Assembly: GCA_017303675.1 (NCBI GenBank)
Contig: JAFLBX010000002.1
Span: 310,001 to 374,000 of the forward strand
From: Ignavibacteria bacterium
GTDB taxonomy: Bacteria > Bacteroidota > Ignavibacteria > Tepidaquicellales > OLB5
Direction: 5' to 3'
Length of the DNA: 64,000 nucleotides
Shown in pieces: positions 53,204 to 63,032 of the stretch. A program made the position numbers and the translations under genes. Under the pieces are notes generated by a model that did no database searches, was not told where the DNA came from, and saw only the letters and a program-made list of their open reading frames with translations. Positions within the stretch are counted from its first letter, which is position 1. Each line of letters starts with the position of its first letter.

Positions 53204-54158
53204 ACTTAACCTGCTTCATATTCAAAATTCTTTCCTTGCCGTCAAGAAAAGTAAGCCATCCGTATTTATCATTGCCTTCTTTTACCACGTCAAAGAATGC
53301 TTCCTGCATCTGTTTTGTTATCTTGCCGGGCATTCCGTTGCCGACTATCATCTTATCAACTGAACGGATCGGTGTAATTTCAGCAGCGGTTCCGCAGAAG
53401 AATATCTCATCTGCCATGTAGAGCATTTCTCTCATTAAGCTGCCTTCTTTTACCTCAAATCCCAGATCCTTGGCAAGTGTCATTATGGATTTCCTTGTAA
53501 TACCGCTGAGTATGCCGTTATGGATACCCGGTGTGTATAAGATACCATCCTGCACTATGAACAGGTTCTCGCCTGAACCTTCGCCGATATAACCGTTCAC
53601 ATCCAGCGCGATTCCTTCGCTGAAGCCGTTTACAATGGCTTCCATCTTAATAAGCTGGCTGTTCATATAAGCGCCGCCTATTTTAGCCATAGTAGGAGTC
53701 GTATCAGGGGTGCTTCTCCTCCAGGAAGATACACATACGTCTATACCGCTTTCGTGAGCGCCCTGGCCTAAGTATGAGCCCCATTCGTAGGCTGCAATTG
53801 TAAGCTCAACGGGATTCTTAAGCGGGTTTACATTCAGGTCTTCATAGCCCCTGTATGCTATCGGGCGGATATAACAGTTTTCAAGCTCATTTATTTTGAT
53901 AGTATCAACTATCGCTTCAAATATCTCGTCGTGTGTGTATGGTATTTCAGCCCTGAATACCCTGGCGGAGTGAATAAGCCTTGTAACGTGTTCGCTCAGC
54001 CTGAATACAGCAGGACCCTGTTTTGTTTTATAGCATCTTATACCTTCAAAGAACGATGAACCGTAATGTAAAACATGTGAGAGTACGTGAACCTTAGCAT
54101 CATCCCAGTTGATGTGCTTCCCATTCATCCATATTTTTTCAACTTTTTTTACCGGCAT
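53202..54158 (-). CDS. ilvE: Branched-chain amino acid aminotransferase
   Basis: A 318-residue fold type IV PLP enzyme. Family text: IWMNGKHINWDDAKVHVLSH, LHYGSSFFEGIRCYKT, the catalytic-lysine region MAKIGGAYMNSQL, ALDVNGYIGEGSGENLFIVQDG, GILSGITRKSIM and DEIFFCGTAAEITPIRSVD. It performs the last step of Ile, Val and Leu synthesis and the first of their breakdown. It ends in a heptamer repeat and lies 20 bases downstream of the GNAT-like gene on the same strand, so co-transcription is likely. Confidence 0.95.
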   Translation of the reverse strand: MPVKKVEKIWMNGKHINWDDAKVHVLSHVLHYGSSFFEGIRCYKTKQGPAVFRLSEHVTRLIHSARVFRAEIPYTHDEIFEAIVDTIKINELENCYIRPIAYRGYEDLNVNPLKNPVELTIAAYEWGSYLGQGAHESGIDVCVSSWRRSTPDTTPTMAKIGGAYMNSQLIKMEAIVNGFSEGIALDVNGYIGEGSGENLFIVQDGILYTPGIHNGILSGITRKSIMTLAKDLGFEVKEGSLMREMLYMADEIFFCGTAAEITPIRSVDKMIVGNGMPGKITKQMQEAFFDVVKEGNDKYGWLTFLDGKERILNMKQVK

Positions 54159-54178
54159 AACTCATAAATTTTAAGTTT

Positions 54179-55306
54179 TTAAATGAGACTTTTTTTGTAA
54201 ATCCTGTAAGTCTTATATATATGCGCACCTAATTTTTCGGCTGTCATTCTCATCGGCATATTATCTTCCAGAACCCAGGAAATCTCAGCGCCGGTGTACC
54301 CATTCTTGTTGCCATTTTTAATGGTCTCAAGGTAGAATACTGAATCGATCGCTTTCTTCTGGTATTCAGGCTTTACACCCATAATTATAACTCTCAGAAA
54401 ATCTATCTTCTTTTTGCCTGTCAGGATCTTCAAAAAGCCGAAGGGAAGCAGCCTTCCGTTCATTTTCTTCAAGACCTGGTTGAAATCAGGAAGAGAAAGT
54501 GTGAAGCCTGCAGGCTTGCCTGCCACTTCAGCGAACATCACAAGGTCAGGATCAACCACCATTTTGAGCGAATCAGCCAGGTAGTCAAATTCTGCGGTGG
54601 TAATCGGGACAAAACCCCAGTTACTTTCCCATGCGCTGTTGTAAATCTCTTCTATCTTTCTTACTTCGTTGTTAAGGTCCTTCATATTAAGCTTGTGGGT
54701 TGTCACATCAGAGCGCTTTTTGATAAGTTCGCTCATGCGTTCAAGCTTAGCCATTACTTTTGCATCATTTATAACCTCAGCGGGAATGTAGTAAGCATAC
54801 AGGTCTTTGGCTTTTTCAAATCCAAAATTCTCTATTTTATTAATATAGTGTTTTGGATTGTAAGTCATTAAAAATACGGGAGATGAGTCAAACCCATCTA
54901 TCAGTAAACCGCATTCATCATTTGTTGAAGGATTTACCGGTCCCAGTATTTCATTTAAGCCTTTGCTTTTTACCCATTCACAGGCGGTATCAAGCAGCAG
55001 ATCGGATACATCTTCGTCGTCTATGGTTTCAAAGAACCCGAAGAATCCTGCCTTATCTTTATGAAAATCCGTGTGATTGTCATTTTTGATAGCGGCTATT
55101 CTGCCAGCAAGCTTGCCGTCTTTTTCCGCGAGGAAAAGCTGTACTTCAGCATGTTTAAAGAACGGATTTTTGTTCGGGTCAAGGTTTTTTCTTACATCAA
55201 AGATTAATGGCGGAACCCAGTATGGGTCTCCCTTGTATATATCCCATGGGAACTTAATGAACTCCATTCTGTCTTTTTCATTTTCAACTTTTCGTATCTT
55301 TATCAA
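54179..55306 (-). CDS. GNAT-superfamily-like protein of unknown substrate
   Basis: The product has 375 residues (TTG start). It begins IRKVENEKDRMEFIKFPWDIYKGD with WVPPLIFD and KNPFFKHAEVQLFLAEKDGKLAGRIAAI, then FFGFFETIDD and LGPVNPSTNDECGLLIDGFD. This is a widespread long family annotated as N-acetyltransferase or YghO-like, composed of two GNAT-type halves; the C-terminal half has AGKPAGFTLSLPD and YTGAEISWVLEDNMPMRMTAEKLG. The acetyl-CoA loop is not obvious. Function is unknown. It shares an operon with ilvE, which may be incidental. Confidence 0.7.
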   Translation of the reverse strand: MIKIRKVENEKDRMEFIKFPWDIYKGDPYWVPPLIFDVRKNLDPNKNPFFKHAEVQLFLAEKDGKLAGRIAAIKNDNHTDFHKDKAGFFGFFETIDDEDVSDLLLDTACEWVKSKGLNEILGPVNPSTNDECGLLIDGFDSSPVFLMTYNPKHYINKIENFGFEKAKDLYAYYIPAEVINDAKVMAKLERMSELIKKRSDVTTHKLNMKDLNNEVRKIEEIYNSAWESNWGFVPITTAEFDYLADSLKMVVDPDLVMFAEVAGKPAGFTLSLPDFNQVLKKMNGRLLPFGFLKILTGKKKIDFLRVIIMGVKPEYQKKAIDSVFYLETIKNGNKNGYTGAEISWVLEDNMPMRMTAEKLGAHIYKTYRIYKKSLI

Positions 55307-55423
55307 CCTGATCTTCAGTCCCTGATTTGAGATAAATTTTGATCCCGAATCAAATTTTTGTGTCCCTAAATATACCTGTTTTTGTTAAAAGATACAATCA
55401 AAAAAGGGGGGCACAGGGGTAGA

Positions 55424-55454
55424 ACTCTATTGGTAAAAATAGAATTAATAGAGT
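55424..55454. other. Inverted repeat in the divergent intergenic region
   Basis: ACTCTATT (55424-55431) and AATAGAGT (55447-55454) pair over 8 bases with a 15-base loop, in the 261-base AT-rich gap between the divergent GNAT-like and DUF4783-like genes. It could be an operator or a chance stem. Confidence 0.3.
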
Positions 55455-55567
55455 ATTATGTACCGCTGCAAGCATTAAAATTGCATAATATATTTGCTTT
55501 AATATAATACAGTTACATAGATTTATTAAAGTGATATATTAAATTCATTCCATGTTTCATTTGTTGT

Positions 55568-56116
55568 ATGCTTCAAAATATTAGCAAAATTGAACTGAAA
55601 TTCATAATATTTTTGATTATTTTAATTAAATTGAAATTTCTATTGAAACTACGACTACTTTATATAATTTTGATTTTGTTTTTTGTGAGTATATTTTCTG
55701 CGCAAAGCATATACTCGCAGGATAGCTGGTGGAAAGATAAGAAGTATAAGTCAGAAGAGAAACAAAGGAAATTCGATAACTGTAAAGCTGTATTCCTCAG
55801 CATTGCAGACGGATTAATGTATTCCAATGTCACATATATCAGCCCCTTTTTTCAGAATGAAATTTACCTGAGCCTTCAAAACAGTGAAAAGGGGTATTAT
55901 AACAGGGAGCAATCAGGCTACATTATTGAAAATTTCTTTTCAACATACCCGGTTTCTTCTTTTAAGTGGAAGAACTCAAGCCGTTCAGAGCGTTTTGCAT
56001 TTGCTTTGGGAAAATATAAATACAAAAAGGGCGGCTTTATCAGTACGTTCACAATTTCAGTATCATTAAAATATATCAATGATCTTTGGATGGTTGACCA
56101 GGTTATTGTAAACTAG
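55568..56116 (+). CDS. Exported DUF4783-like protein
   Basis: The product has up to 182 residues. The N-terminus is doubtful: ATG 55568 gives two successive hydrophobic stretches, whereas in-frame TTG codons at 55631 or 55643 give a normal signal peptide ending near SIYSQ. The mature part (about 130 residues) has SIADGLMYSNVTYISPFF, YLSLQNSEKGYYNREQSGYI, ENFFSTYPVSSFKW and FTISVSLKYINDLWMVDQV, resembling the DUF4783 family of small periplasmic proteins. Function is unknown. It lies 18 bases before the large sensor kinase and may form an operon with it. Confidence 0.65.
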   Translation: MLQNISKIELKFIIFLIILIKLKFLLKLRLLYIILILFFVSIFSAQSIYSQDSWWKDKKYKSEEKQRKFDNCKAVFLSIADGLMYSNVTYISPFFQNEIYLSLQNSEKGYYNREQSGYIIENFFSTYPVSSFKWKNSSRSERFAFALGKYKYKKGGFISTFTISVSLKYINDLWMVDQVIVN

Positions 56117-56134
56117 CACTTTAAGGGCTGTTAT

Positions 56135-59100
56135 ATGTTTCAATTCGAAAAAAAAGACATATTCCGTTTCAAGGTCCTTGGGATGCTTTCTTTGATCCTT
56201 ATATTTGTAATACTTTTTATTTTCGGTGTAAGATATTATTTTTCCCAGTCAATTATCAATAACTGGGATTCCATTTCAGCTGAAAAGAAAAAAGAAATTC
56301 ACGCAGATTGCCTTAACATATTTTATAATTACCAAAATCAGACCTCGCAGTTTTCATACCAGCTTTTGATGAATAAAAAGCTGATCTCGGCAGTTACTTC
56401 CTTTAATACCAGGAAGTCATACGATGCGCTGTATGAATTGGAAAACCCCGGCGAGTATAACATTGAGATATATAATTCTCGCCTTGAGCTTTTTATATAT
56501 TCAGGCAGGCAGATCTTCCCAGATATATTAGAGCTTAAAAAGGCATTAGCAGGTGAAAGATACTCAATAGTTAAAGAAACAGGTATTTATACCATGATAG
56601 TCGTTCTGGACCCGTTAAAGAGCGAAAGCGGCGCTATTGAAGGTGTAATGGTGGTTTCAAAGATACTGGATGTTAATACAGGCGCACAGTCTTCATTCCT
56701 TAACAGCTCAGGCATCAAAAAGGATATTTACGACAGGTTTCACCTTGATGTACAGTTTGAATTCAATTCACCGGCAAATACTTCAGCAGTTATAGATACT
56801 TCATCAGGCTCTCTTACCATGCTGCAGCTTAAAGGAATAAACAACAGCATTATTGGTAAAATGTTCATTCCCGGACTGGACCAGTCATCATACCTGCTGA
56901 GCGTAATGGGCAAGTTCGGTAATATTATCGGGTTCATAATATTCATACTTAATGCTGTATTGTTATACTGGCTTATACTGGCATCAGGAAAAGCCGATTC
57001 TTACTTTGTGAAGATATCTTTGGTATCTGCCGGATTTATCCTTTCAAGGTACCTGTGGCTGTACATGGATTTCCCGGGTGAGTTCTTTGTTCTTTTCGGT
57101 TCTGATATCTTCTCACCGGTGCATTATGCATCGGGAATCGGTTTTGGAATGGCTAAATCACTGGGTGAGCTATCTGTAACAGCTATAATGTTTTCTGTTA
57201 TTTCGGTTTTTATTCTGATTAATGTTATAAAATTTTATAAATCAGAGCTTAAGCCTGTAAATAAATATGCCGCTGCAGCAGTTACACTGCTTGCTGTTAT
57301 AGTTTCAATTGTAATAATGAATTATTTCGGAGTAATAGTTCAAAGCCTTATATTTGATTCATCAGTCAAGTTCATAGATAAATCTGACCTTTTTTCCTTC
57401 AACCAGCCAGAAATGATAGTCGTAAGCCTTATCATCCTTTTCCTTTCAGTCTCAATGGTAATGATACTCCTTGCATGTTCACTTATTACTGCCAGGTACT
57501 TTAACCCGGCAATTGGATTCAATAAGCTGCTTCGAAAAAATTCAGTATTGATATTTTTTGTATCGCTCCTTTTGGTTAACCTGATAATTTCAATATTTCC
57601 TGACCAATTCATAGAAGCTTCGCTTAAGCTGAATTTAAGGCTCATCATAATTGCTCTGGCTGCAATCTTCAGCTTGTATATCCAGCGGCAGCTTGCTGTA
57701 ACCAGGGAATACAAATTTATAAACCTCATCAATCTTTCGCTTCTGCTCCTTGTATGCGCTGTATTTATACCGGCTGTGTTGCTGAATAAAATTACATCTC
57801 TAGAAAACAAATATCTTGAAAAATCAGCAAAGGATATATCGCAACAGTCAAGCGATAAGATTGCATTTTTAATATCTGCCACAGTTGATGATATCAGTGA
57901 AGATGCATCGATAGAAGCTGATATCAGGAATAAAAATAAATCAGGCAAGCTTGCTTTTAATATTTGGGCAAAGAGCAAGTTTTTTGAAGAGGACCTTAAT
58001 TCAGCGGTTTATGTTCTGGATACTTCAAAAAAGCTTATTAGTGATTTTAACATAAATCCAGTTGAGCTGATTTCTGACAGTGTTTTAAGCTTTACGCTGA
58101 GCTCTGCCAAAAATAAAAAACAGCCGGATAACACAGAAATTTCTGCCGCAGAAGAAGTGACTGAAGAGGAACCTGAAACTCTGGATATTAACGCCGTAAT
58201 GAATTCTATGATTGCGGATGAAGGCGAAATATTCAGAAATGAAGATATGAAATTCTTCTCAGCGCTTATACCAATAGGAAAATCTGACCTTAAGAACAGC
58301 AGGTTTAATAAAACAATAGGCTATGTTATTGTTGCCGCAGGTTATGATGCCAAAAATTTCCTTACACAGACTAATCTGGGTATCTTCCGCAGCTTTGCCC
58401 GCGATAATATACTGAATAAGCTTACTTCCACTCCGGTTATATCTGAATTTTCCGAAGATGAGCTTGTAGGTTCCTCAAATAAGGATGTTTCCAAATCACT
58501 TATGAAATCGCTGGAAGCATTCAGGGAAAGCGTTAAGGATAAGATCGATAAATCTGCCCTTAGATATGATGAGTTTGAAAACGAGATATATAAATCATTT
58601 TATGTTCTTTCTGAAAATAAGCAGTCAGGCAACATTTCAAGCCCAAAAATATATGTTGTAAGCGTAAAAGTTAACGATTTCAGCCTGAGTACATTTTTCT
58701 TTTTCAGGTACCTGCTTTTTTTGGTGCTCATTTACCTGATATTCTTATTTGTTTATATAGTTTATAAAGGATTTTCATACCTGCTTGATACGGAATCCGT
58801 CCGGTTCATTAAATTTGGCTTCAGAGAAAAGCTTTTTGCTTCTTTTTTGCTGGCTTCCGTTATACCAATAGTTATACTTGCTATATATACCAGGGCTTTT
58901 GTAAACGATAAAAATGAATACTTCTACAAAAACCAGCTTATAAGCGATCTCAGAATAGTTGACCAGTATGTAAGGAGCAGGATAATACTTGATGCTGTTA
59001 AGCTTGACAAAGAAAAACGTACAACCCGTGAAAATACAACAGGATTTACTAACCTTTTTGACCGGAGTTTTTCTGAAACTGATAAAAATTTCAATTTTTA

Positions 59101-60307
59101 TATTAAAAATAAGCTGGTAGCTACAACAAGCGAACAGCTTTATAAATCAGACCTGCTTGATACCCGGTTAAGCGGGAATGCTTTGTATAACCTTGCAATA
59201 TTAAAAAAAGATTATTTTTCTGAAAATCAGCAGATCGGTGATTTTACGTTCATTGTGGGATACAAACCGATTTACGATAATTTTAATAATTTAACCGGGA
59301 TAATTTCAACACAAACTGTATTTAAGCAGAGTGAAATTAACCAGGAGCTCACAGAAAGTCTGGTATATATACTCGGACCCTATTTTGCTGCAGTAATACT
59401 GCTTATATTTATTGTAAACTTCCTCTCATACAGGATATCAAACCCGATCTTAAAGCTTCAAAAGGCTACTGAACAGCTTTCGCTCGGTAACATTGATGTT
59501 CAGGTTAAATCCAACAGCAAAGATGAAATAGGGGAGCTTGTTAAATCATTTAACCGAATGATTCGGGAGCTTAAACGATCCCGGGCAGAGCTGCAAAAAG
59601 CTGAGCGCGAAGGCGCATGGCGAGATATTGCACGGCAGGTTGCGCATGAAATTAAAAATCCGCTTACGCCAATGAAGCTGGCGATGCAGCATTTGTATTA
59701 TGCGTATACTCACGGTTCTAATGATTTTAAATCTATCATTCAAACAACAAATAAGCTGATAATAGACCAGGTCGAAACCCTTAACAGGATAGCTACGGAA
59801 TTTTCAAATTTCGCAAAGCTTCCCAGCAGGAATTATGAATTGCTGAATATGAATGAGATCCTGGATGATGTAGTAAGGCTTATGGATACAAAAGGAAATA
59901 TCACGCTTAAGCTGGATCCGGCTTTGAATAATGAGCTTGTTATGGGTGATAAGGATGAAGTTAAACGCGCATTGATAAATATTATTAAGAATGCTGTCCA
60001 GGCAGTTGATGAAATTGAAGATAACAGTTTAAAAGGTCATGTGAATATCGAAGGTATCAGGATGAACGGGTATTATTCAGTAAAAATTAAAGATAACGGT
60101 ATCGGAATGGATGATGATACCCAGCAAAAGCTGTTTGAGCCGTATTTTTCAACCAAATCAAGCGGTATGGGCTTAGGGCTCGTTATCACAAAAAAAATTC
60201 TTGATGATATGAAAGCAAAGATCATTGTTCAAAGCAGTCCTTCCAAAGGAACAGAAGTAGAGATCAATTTCAAAATTTCTGATAAAATATCTGAAGGAAA
60301 ACTTTAA
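56135..60307 (+). CDS. Very large NtrY-type membrane sensor histidine kinase
   Basis: The product has 1390 residues. A first helix lies at about 13-36, a periplasmic domain at 37-265, a block of six or seven helices at about 266-555, and a second extracytoplasmic stretch at 560-855. Two more helices (about 858-885, 905-925) frame a third sensory region. A helix at about 1073-1097 leads into HAMP (1098-1150). The HisKA has H1171 in ARQVAHEIKNPLTPMKLAMQ. The ATPase has NIIKNAVQAVDEI, DNGIGMDDD and SSGMGLGLVITKKI. The kinase core is intact and NtrY-like. No response regulator gene is adjacent. NtrY proteins are usually about half this length. Confidence 0.9.
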   Translation: MFQFEKKDIFRFKVLGMLSLILIFVILFIFGVRYYFSQSIINNWDSISAEKKKEIHADCLNIFYNYQNQTSQFSYQLLMNKKLISAVTSFNTRKSYDALYELENPGEYNIEIYNSRLELFIYSGRQIFPDILELKKALAGERYSIVKETGIYTMIVVLDPLKSESGAIEGVMVVSKILDVNTGAQSSFLNSSGIKKDIYDRFHLDVQFEFNSPANTSAVIDTSSGSLTMLQLKGINNSIIGKMFIPGLDQSSYLLSVMGKFGNIIGFIIFILNAVLLYWLILASGKADSYFVKISLVSAGFILSRYLWLYMDFPGEFFVLFGSDIFSPVHYASGIGFGMAKSLGELSVTAIMFSVISVFILINVIKFYKSELKPVNKYAAAAVTLLAVIVSIVIMNYFGVIVQSLIFDSSVKFIDKSDLFSFNQPEMIVVSLIILFLSVSMVMILLACSLITARYFNPAIGFNKLLRKNSVLIFFVSLLLVNLIISIFPDQFIEASLKLNLRLIIIALAAIFSLYIQRQLAVTREYKFINLINLSLLLLVCAVFIPAVLLNKITSLENKYLEKSAKDISQQSSDKIAFLISATVDDISEDASIEADIRNKNKSGKLAFNIWAKSKFFEEDLNSAVYVLDTSKKLISDFNINPVELISDSVLSFTLSSAKNKKQPDNTEISAAEEVTEEEPETLDINAVMNSMIADEGEIFRNEDMKFFSALIPIGKSDLKNSRFNKTIGYVIVAAGYDAKNFLTQTNLGIFRSFARDNILNKLTSTPVISEFSEDELVGSSNKDVSKSLMKSLEAFRESVKDKIDKSALRYDEFENEIYKSFYVLSENKQSGNISSPKIYVVSVKVNDFSLSTFFFFRYLLFLVLIYLIFLFVYIVYKGFSYLLDTESVRFIKFGFREKLFASFLLASVIPIVILAIYTRAFVNDKNEYFYKNQLISDLRIVDQYVRSRIILDAVKLDKEKRTTRENTTGFTNLFDRSFSETDKNFNFYIKNKLVATTSEQLYKSDLLDTRLSGNALYNLAILKKDYFSENQQIGDFTFIVGYKPIYDNFNNLTGIISTQTVFKQSEINQELTESLVYILGPYFAAVILLIFIVNFLSYRISNPILKLQKATEQLSLGNIDVQVKSNSKDEIGELVKSFNRMIRELKRSRAELQKAEREGAWRDIARQVAHEIKNPLTPMKLAMQHLYYAYTHGSNDFKSIIQTTNKLIIDQVETLNRIATEFSNFAKLPSRNYELLNMNEILDDVVRLMDTKGNITLKLDPALNNELVMGDKDEVKRALINIIKNAVQAVDEIEDNSLKGHVNIEGIRMNGYYSVKIKDNGIGMDDDTQQKLFEPYFSTKSSGMGLGLVITKKILDDMKAKIIVQSSPSKGTEVEINFKISDKISEGKL

Positions 60308-60335
60308 TTTTTATATTTCGAGTTATATTAACTAA

Positions 60336-60363
60336 AAAAGGCATCTCAAATGAGATGCCTTTT
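60336..60363. terminator. Bidirectional Rho-independent terminator
   Basis: Arms 60340-60348 (GGCATCTCA) and 60351-60359 (TGAGATGCC), 2-base loop, flanked by AAAAAA and TTTT. It serves the kinase gene (+) and the convergent small gene (-). Confidence 0.88.
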
Positions 60364-60386
60364 ATTCAAAAATTTTAAATATTCAG

Positions 60387-60602
60387 TTACCTTTTGAAGT
60401 ACCAGTAATTATCATCCTCGTAAAAAAACTCCATACCATAGTGTTTCCTTATCAGTACTTTGAATACAATAAACTTTCCGGGAGCCTTTGTGATCTTCGG
60501 GTGTCTGCCGAAATCACTGCAGGTACTCAGCTCAAATAAAGTTGTTCTTGCAATTTTACTTGGTTTATATTCGCCTACGTATATGGTCTTTCTTTCCAGC
60601 AT
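60387..60602 (-). CDS. Small hypothetical protein (71 aa)
   Basis: A 71-residue frame with an ATG start, ending 28 bases before a shared terminator. No signal peptide or membrane segment is present. The sequence is rich in Lys, Arg, Tyr and Phe: KTIYVGEYKPSKIARTTLFE near the start, and MEFFYEDDNYWYFKR at the end. I do not recognise the family. The terminator in the right place, the normal amino-acid mix and a frame free of overlap support a real gene. It may be a small cytoplasmic or nucleic-acid-binding protein, but nothing shows this directly. Confidence 0.5.
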   Translation of the reverse strand: MLERKTIYVGEYKPSKIARTTLFELSTCSDFGRHPKITKAPGKFIVFKVLIRKHYGMEFFYEDDNYWYFKR

Positions 60603-60834
60603 TCAGTATAAATTAATTGCATAAATATATACATACTATTTTTTAATGACAAGGAAAATTTGAGTAATATAACGTTTGTACGTGATATCTACTTGAAGAA
60701 AAAGTTATTAAGAAGTTAACCCTTTTAAATTATATTTTTAAACATTCCCGGCTTCAGTGAAAAAATATAAATTATAATAATGAACAAATTCATAAATTGA
60801 AATTACCATAATAAATGCGTAATTTTAAGTAATT

Positions 60835-61743
60835 ATGCAAAAATTTTCAGGTTTTGTCCCTATTATCGGTGCTCCCAATGCAGGTAAATCCACTTTACTC
60901 AATGCAATATTGGGACAAAAAATATCTATTGTTACTGCAAAACCGCAAACTACCCGAAACAGGATAACCGGAATTTATACAAATGAGAATGTTCAGATAG
61001 TTTTTGTTGATACTCCGGGTGTGCTTGACCCTAAATATAAGCTTCAGCAGTTCATGAGCAGGGAAATTGAATCAAGTGTTGTTGAATCTGATATTATAAT
61101 ACTTGTTATAGATATCAATAAATATGACCGTGAAAGCTTTAGTACGCTTTATAACACATACAACCGGCTTTATGGTGATCATAAAATTTTCTGTGTTATC
61201 AATAAAATAGATCTTGTAAGAAAAGAGCAGGTACTGCCGGTAATTAAGGATATTTCTGAAAATTTCAGAATAGATGAAATTATTCCTGTATCAGCTGTTA
61301 AAGGATTCAATATTGAAGAGCTGCTTAAAACCATAATTAAATACCTGCCTGAAGGTGATTTTTATTTTGAAAGCGATGTCCTTACTTCGCAGCCTGAAAA
61401 ATTCTTTGTGGCTGAAATAATCAGGCAGAATATTTTAAGGCAGTTCAAAGATGAGATCCCGTTTTCAGTTCATATTGATATTGAAGAATTTAAGGAACGT
61501 GAAACCGGCAAGGATTTTATAAGGGCTTCTGTTATTGTTGAGCGTGAAACCCAAAAAGCGATTATAATAGGCGATTCAGGTAATAAAATCAAAAAGCTTG
61601 GTGAGTTATCAAGGAAAGCCATTGAAGAATTCCTGGATAGGCCGGTTTACCTAGAGCTTTTTGCGAAAGTTCGCAAGGACTGGAAGAATGATGAAGATTT
61701 TTTGAAAAAGAATTTTAATAAATTCGGTACTTCAACTGCATAA
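60835..61743 (+). CDS. era: GTPase Era
   Basis: A 302-residue protein of normal Era length. G1 GAPNAGKS at residues 12-19, the Era box KPQTTRNRITGIY, G3 VDTPGVLDPKYKLQ, G4 INKIDLVRK, G5 PVSAVKG. The C-terminal KH domain has GDSGNKIKKLGELSRKAIEE and VYLELFAKVRKDWK. It binds the 3' end of 16S rRNA and assists small-subunit assembly. It starts the last operon of the window, with a 232-base AT-rich gap upstream in which I see no clear promoter consensus. Confidence 0.96.
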   Translation: MQKFSGFVPIIGAPNAGKSTLLNAILGQKISIVTAKPQTTRNRITGIYTNENVQIVFVDTPGVLDPKYKLQQFMSREIESSVVESDIIILVIDINKYDRESFSTLYNTYNRLYGDHKIFCVINKIDLVRKEQVLPVIKDISENFRIDEIIPVSAVKGFNIEELLKTIIKYLPEGDFYFESDVLTSQPEKFFVAEIIRQNILRQFKDEIPFSVHIDIEEFKERETGKDFIRASVIVERETQKAIIIGDSGNKIKKLGELSRKAIEEFLDRPVYLELFAKVRKDWKNDEDFLKKNFNKFGTSTA

Positions 61744-61753
61744 TAATTAATTA

Positions 61754-62761
61754 TTGGAAACAGCATTTAAAAATTACCGTGAATTAATCGATTCAAGACT
61801 GTTCAGCTTTCTTGAAGAAGAAACTGAACGCTCCCGCTACTGCAAGGATAACCAGAAGTATCCGTACACGCTTTTTGACCCGCTGAATTACATTATGGCA
61901 GGCGGCGGAAAGCGTATCAGACCGATCCTTGTTCTGCTTTCCTGCGAGGCTTTTGGCGGTGATATAAATAATGCCATCGATGCCGCAATTGCTGTTGAGA
62001 TCCTGCATAACTTTACCCTTGTACATGATGATATAATGGATAATGCAAATACACGCCGGGGCAAGGAAACAATTCACAAGAAATGGGATGTAAATGCTGC
62101 AATACTTGTGGGCGATGAGCTGATAGGGCTTTCATACCGCTCTTTACTGCGTGCCAGGACTGAAAATATTACGGGAGTCTTGAGGGCATTCACAGACGGA
62201 GTAATTGAAGTATGTGAAGGCCAGGCACTGGATAAAGAATTTGAAGTAAGCGCAGATGTATCCATTGATGATTATAAGATAATGATACGCAAAAAAACAG
62301 CTGAGCTCTTGCGGACATCATCAGTAATGGGCGCAATAATCGGGAATGCTGATGAGAACGGAATACGCTCAATCAGTGATTACTCCGAAAATATCGGGCT
62401 GGCTTTTCAGATTCAGGATGACCTGCTTGATGTTATTGCTGATGAAGGTGAGTTCGGTAAAAAGATAGGCGGAGATATACTTGAAAGAAAAAAGACATTT
62501 CTTTACCTGAAAGCCCTTGAAATACTTGATGGCAGGAAAAGGGATGATTTTATGTATTTGTATAACTCGCCCTCATCTGGCGATGAAAAAATTAAGAAGA
62601 TCGTAGAGCTTTATAATGAAGTTTGTGTAATTTCATCCGCTAAGGAAGAAATAGCAGCATATACAGAAAAGGCAAACAGGAATCTTGAATGTATTTCAAA
62701 TAATTCAGCAAGAAAAATGCTTGAGAATTTTTCAGATATGCTGTTAAACCGGAGCTATTAA
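61754..62761 (+). CDS. Polyprenyl (isoprenyl) diphosphate synthase
   Basis: The product has 335 residues (TTG start). The first aspartate-rich motif is LVHDDIMDNANTRRG; the second is AFQIQDDLLDVIAD. GGKRIRPILVLLSCEAFGG and KTAELLRTSSVMGAIIG are also present. The fold is the all-helical trans-prenyltransferase. The product chain length cannot be told with certainty: it could serve menaquinone side-chain or other isoprenoid needs. It lies 10 bases after era, and its stop overlaps the HPr start by one base (TAATG). Confidence 0.9.
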   Translation: METAFKNYRELIDSRLFSFLEEETERSRYCKDNQKYPYTLFDPLNYIMAGGGKRIRPILVLLSCEAFGGDINNAIDAAIAVEILHNFTLVHDDIMDNANTRRGKETIHKKWDVNAAILVGDELIGLSYRSLLRARTENITGVLRAFTDGVIEVCEGQALDKEFEVSADVSIDDYKIMIRKKTAELLRTSSVMGAIIGNADENGIRSISDYSENIGLAFQIQDDLLDVIADEGEFGKKIGGDILERKKTFLYLKALEILDGRKRDDFMYLYNSPSSGDEKIKKIVELYNEVCVISSAKEEIAAYTEKANRNLECISNNSARKMLENFSDMLLNRSY

Positions 62762-63027
62762 TGGTAGAAAGGCATGTAACCATTGTAAATAAAGCCGGAA
62801 TGCATACCAGACCTGCATCAAACATTGTAAAGATAGCTTCAAAATACCGCTCTGATTTTTATATTATTAAGAACGGCTACAGTATCAACGGAAAAAGTAT
62901 AATTGGTGTAATGACACTTGCAGCTGAACAGGGTTCTAAGCTAACACTGAGGCTGGAAGGTGAAGATGAAATTAAAGCTGCTGATGAATTGCAGAAATTT
63001 TTTGAGGATGGTTTCGGGGAACTATAA
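62761..63027 (+). CDS. HPr family phosphocarrier protein
   Basis: The product has 88 residues with all HPr landmarks: phosphorylated H15 in NKAGMHTRPAS and regulatory S46 in INGKSIIGVMTLAAEQGS, then LEGEDEIKAADELQKFFEDGFGE. It takes phosphate from enzyme I (next gene) for sugar PTS or regulation. The presence of S46 is compatible with HPr kinase control, but that kinase is not in this window. Its start overlaps the stop of the prenyl synthase gene; enzyme I begins 5 bases after its stop. Confidence 0.94.
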   Translation: MVERHVTIVNKAGMHTRPASNIVKIASKYRSDFYIIKNGYSINGKSIIGVMTLAAEQGSKLTLRLEGEDEIKAADELQKFFEDGFGEL

Positions 63028-63032
63028 CAGTA

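Noticed and set aside
57340-57978. Antisense open frame of 212 codons opposite the sensor kinase
   Set aside because: Mirror of hydrophobic helices in the kinase; hydrophobic codons read backwards often give open frames.
60603-60834. Possible RNA gene or riboswitch upstream of era
   Set aside because: No stable GC-containing stem or known riboswitch core could be seen; the stretch is simply AT-rich.
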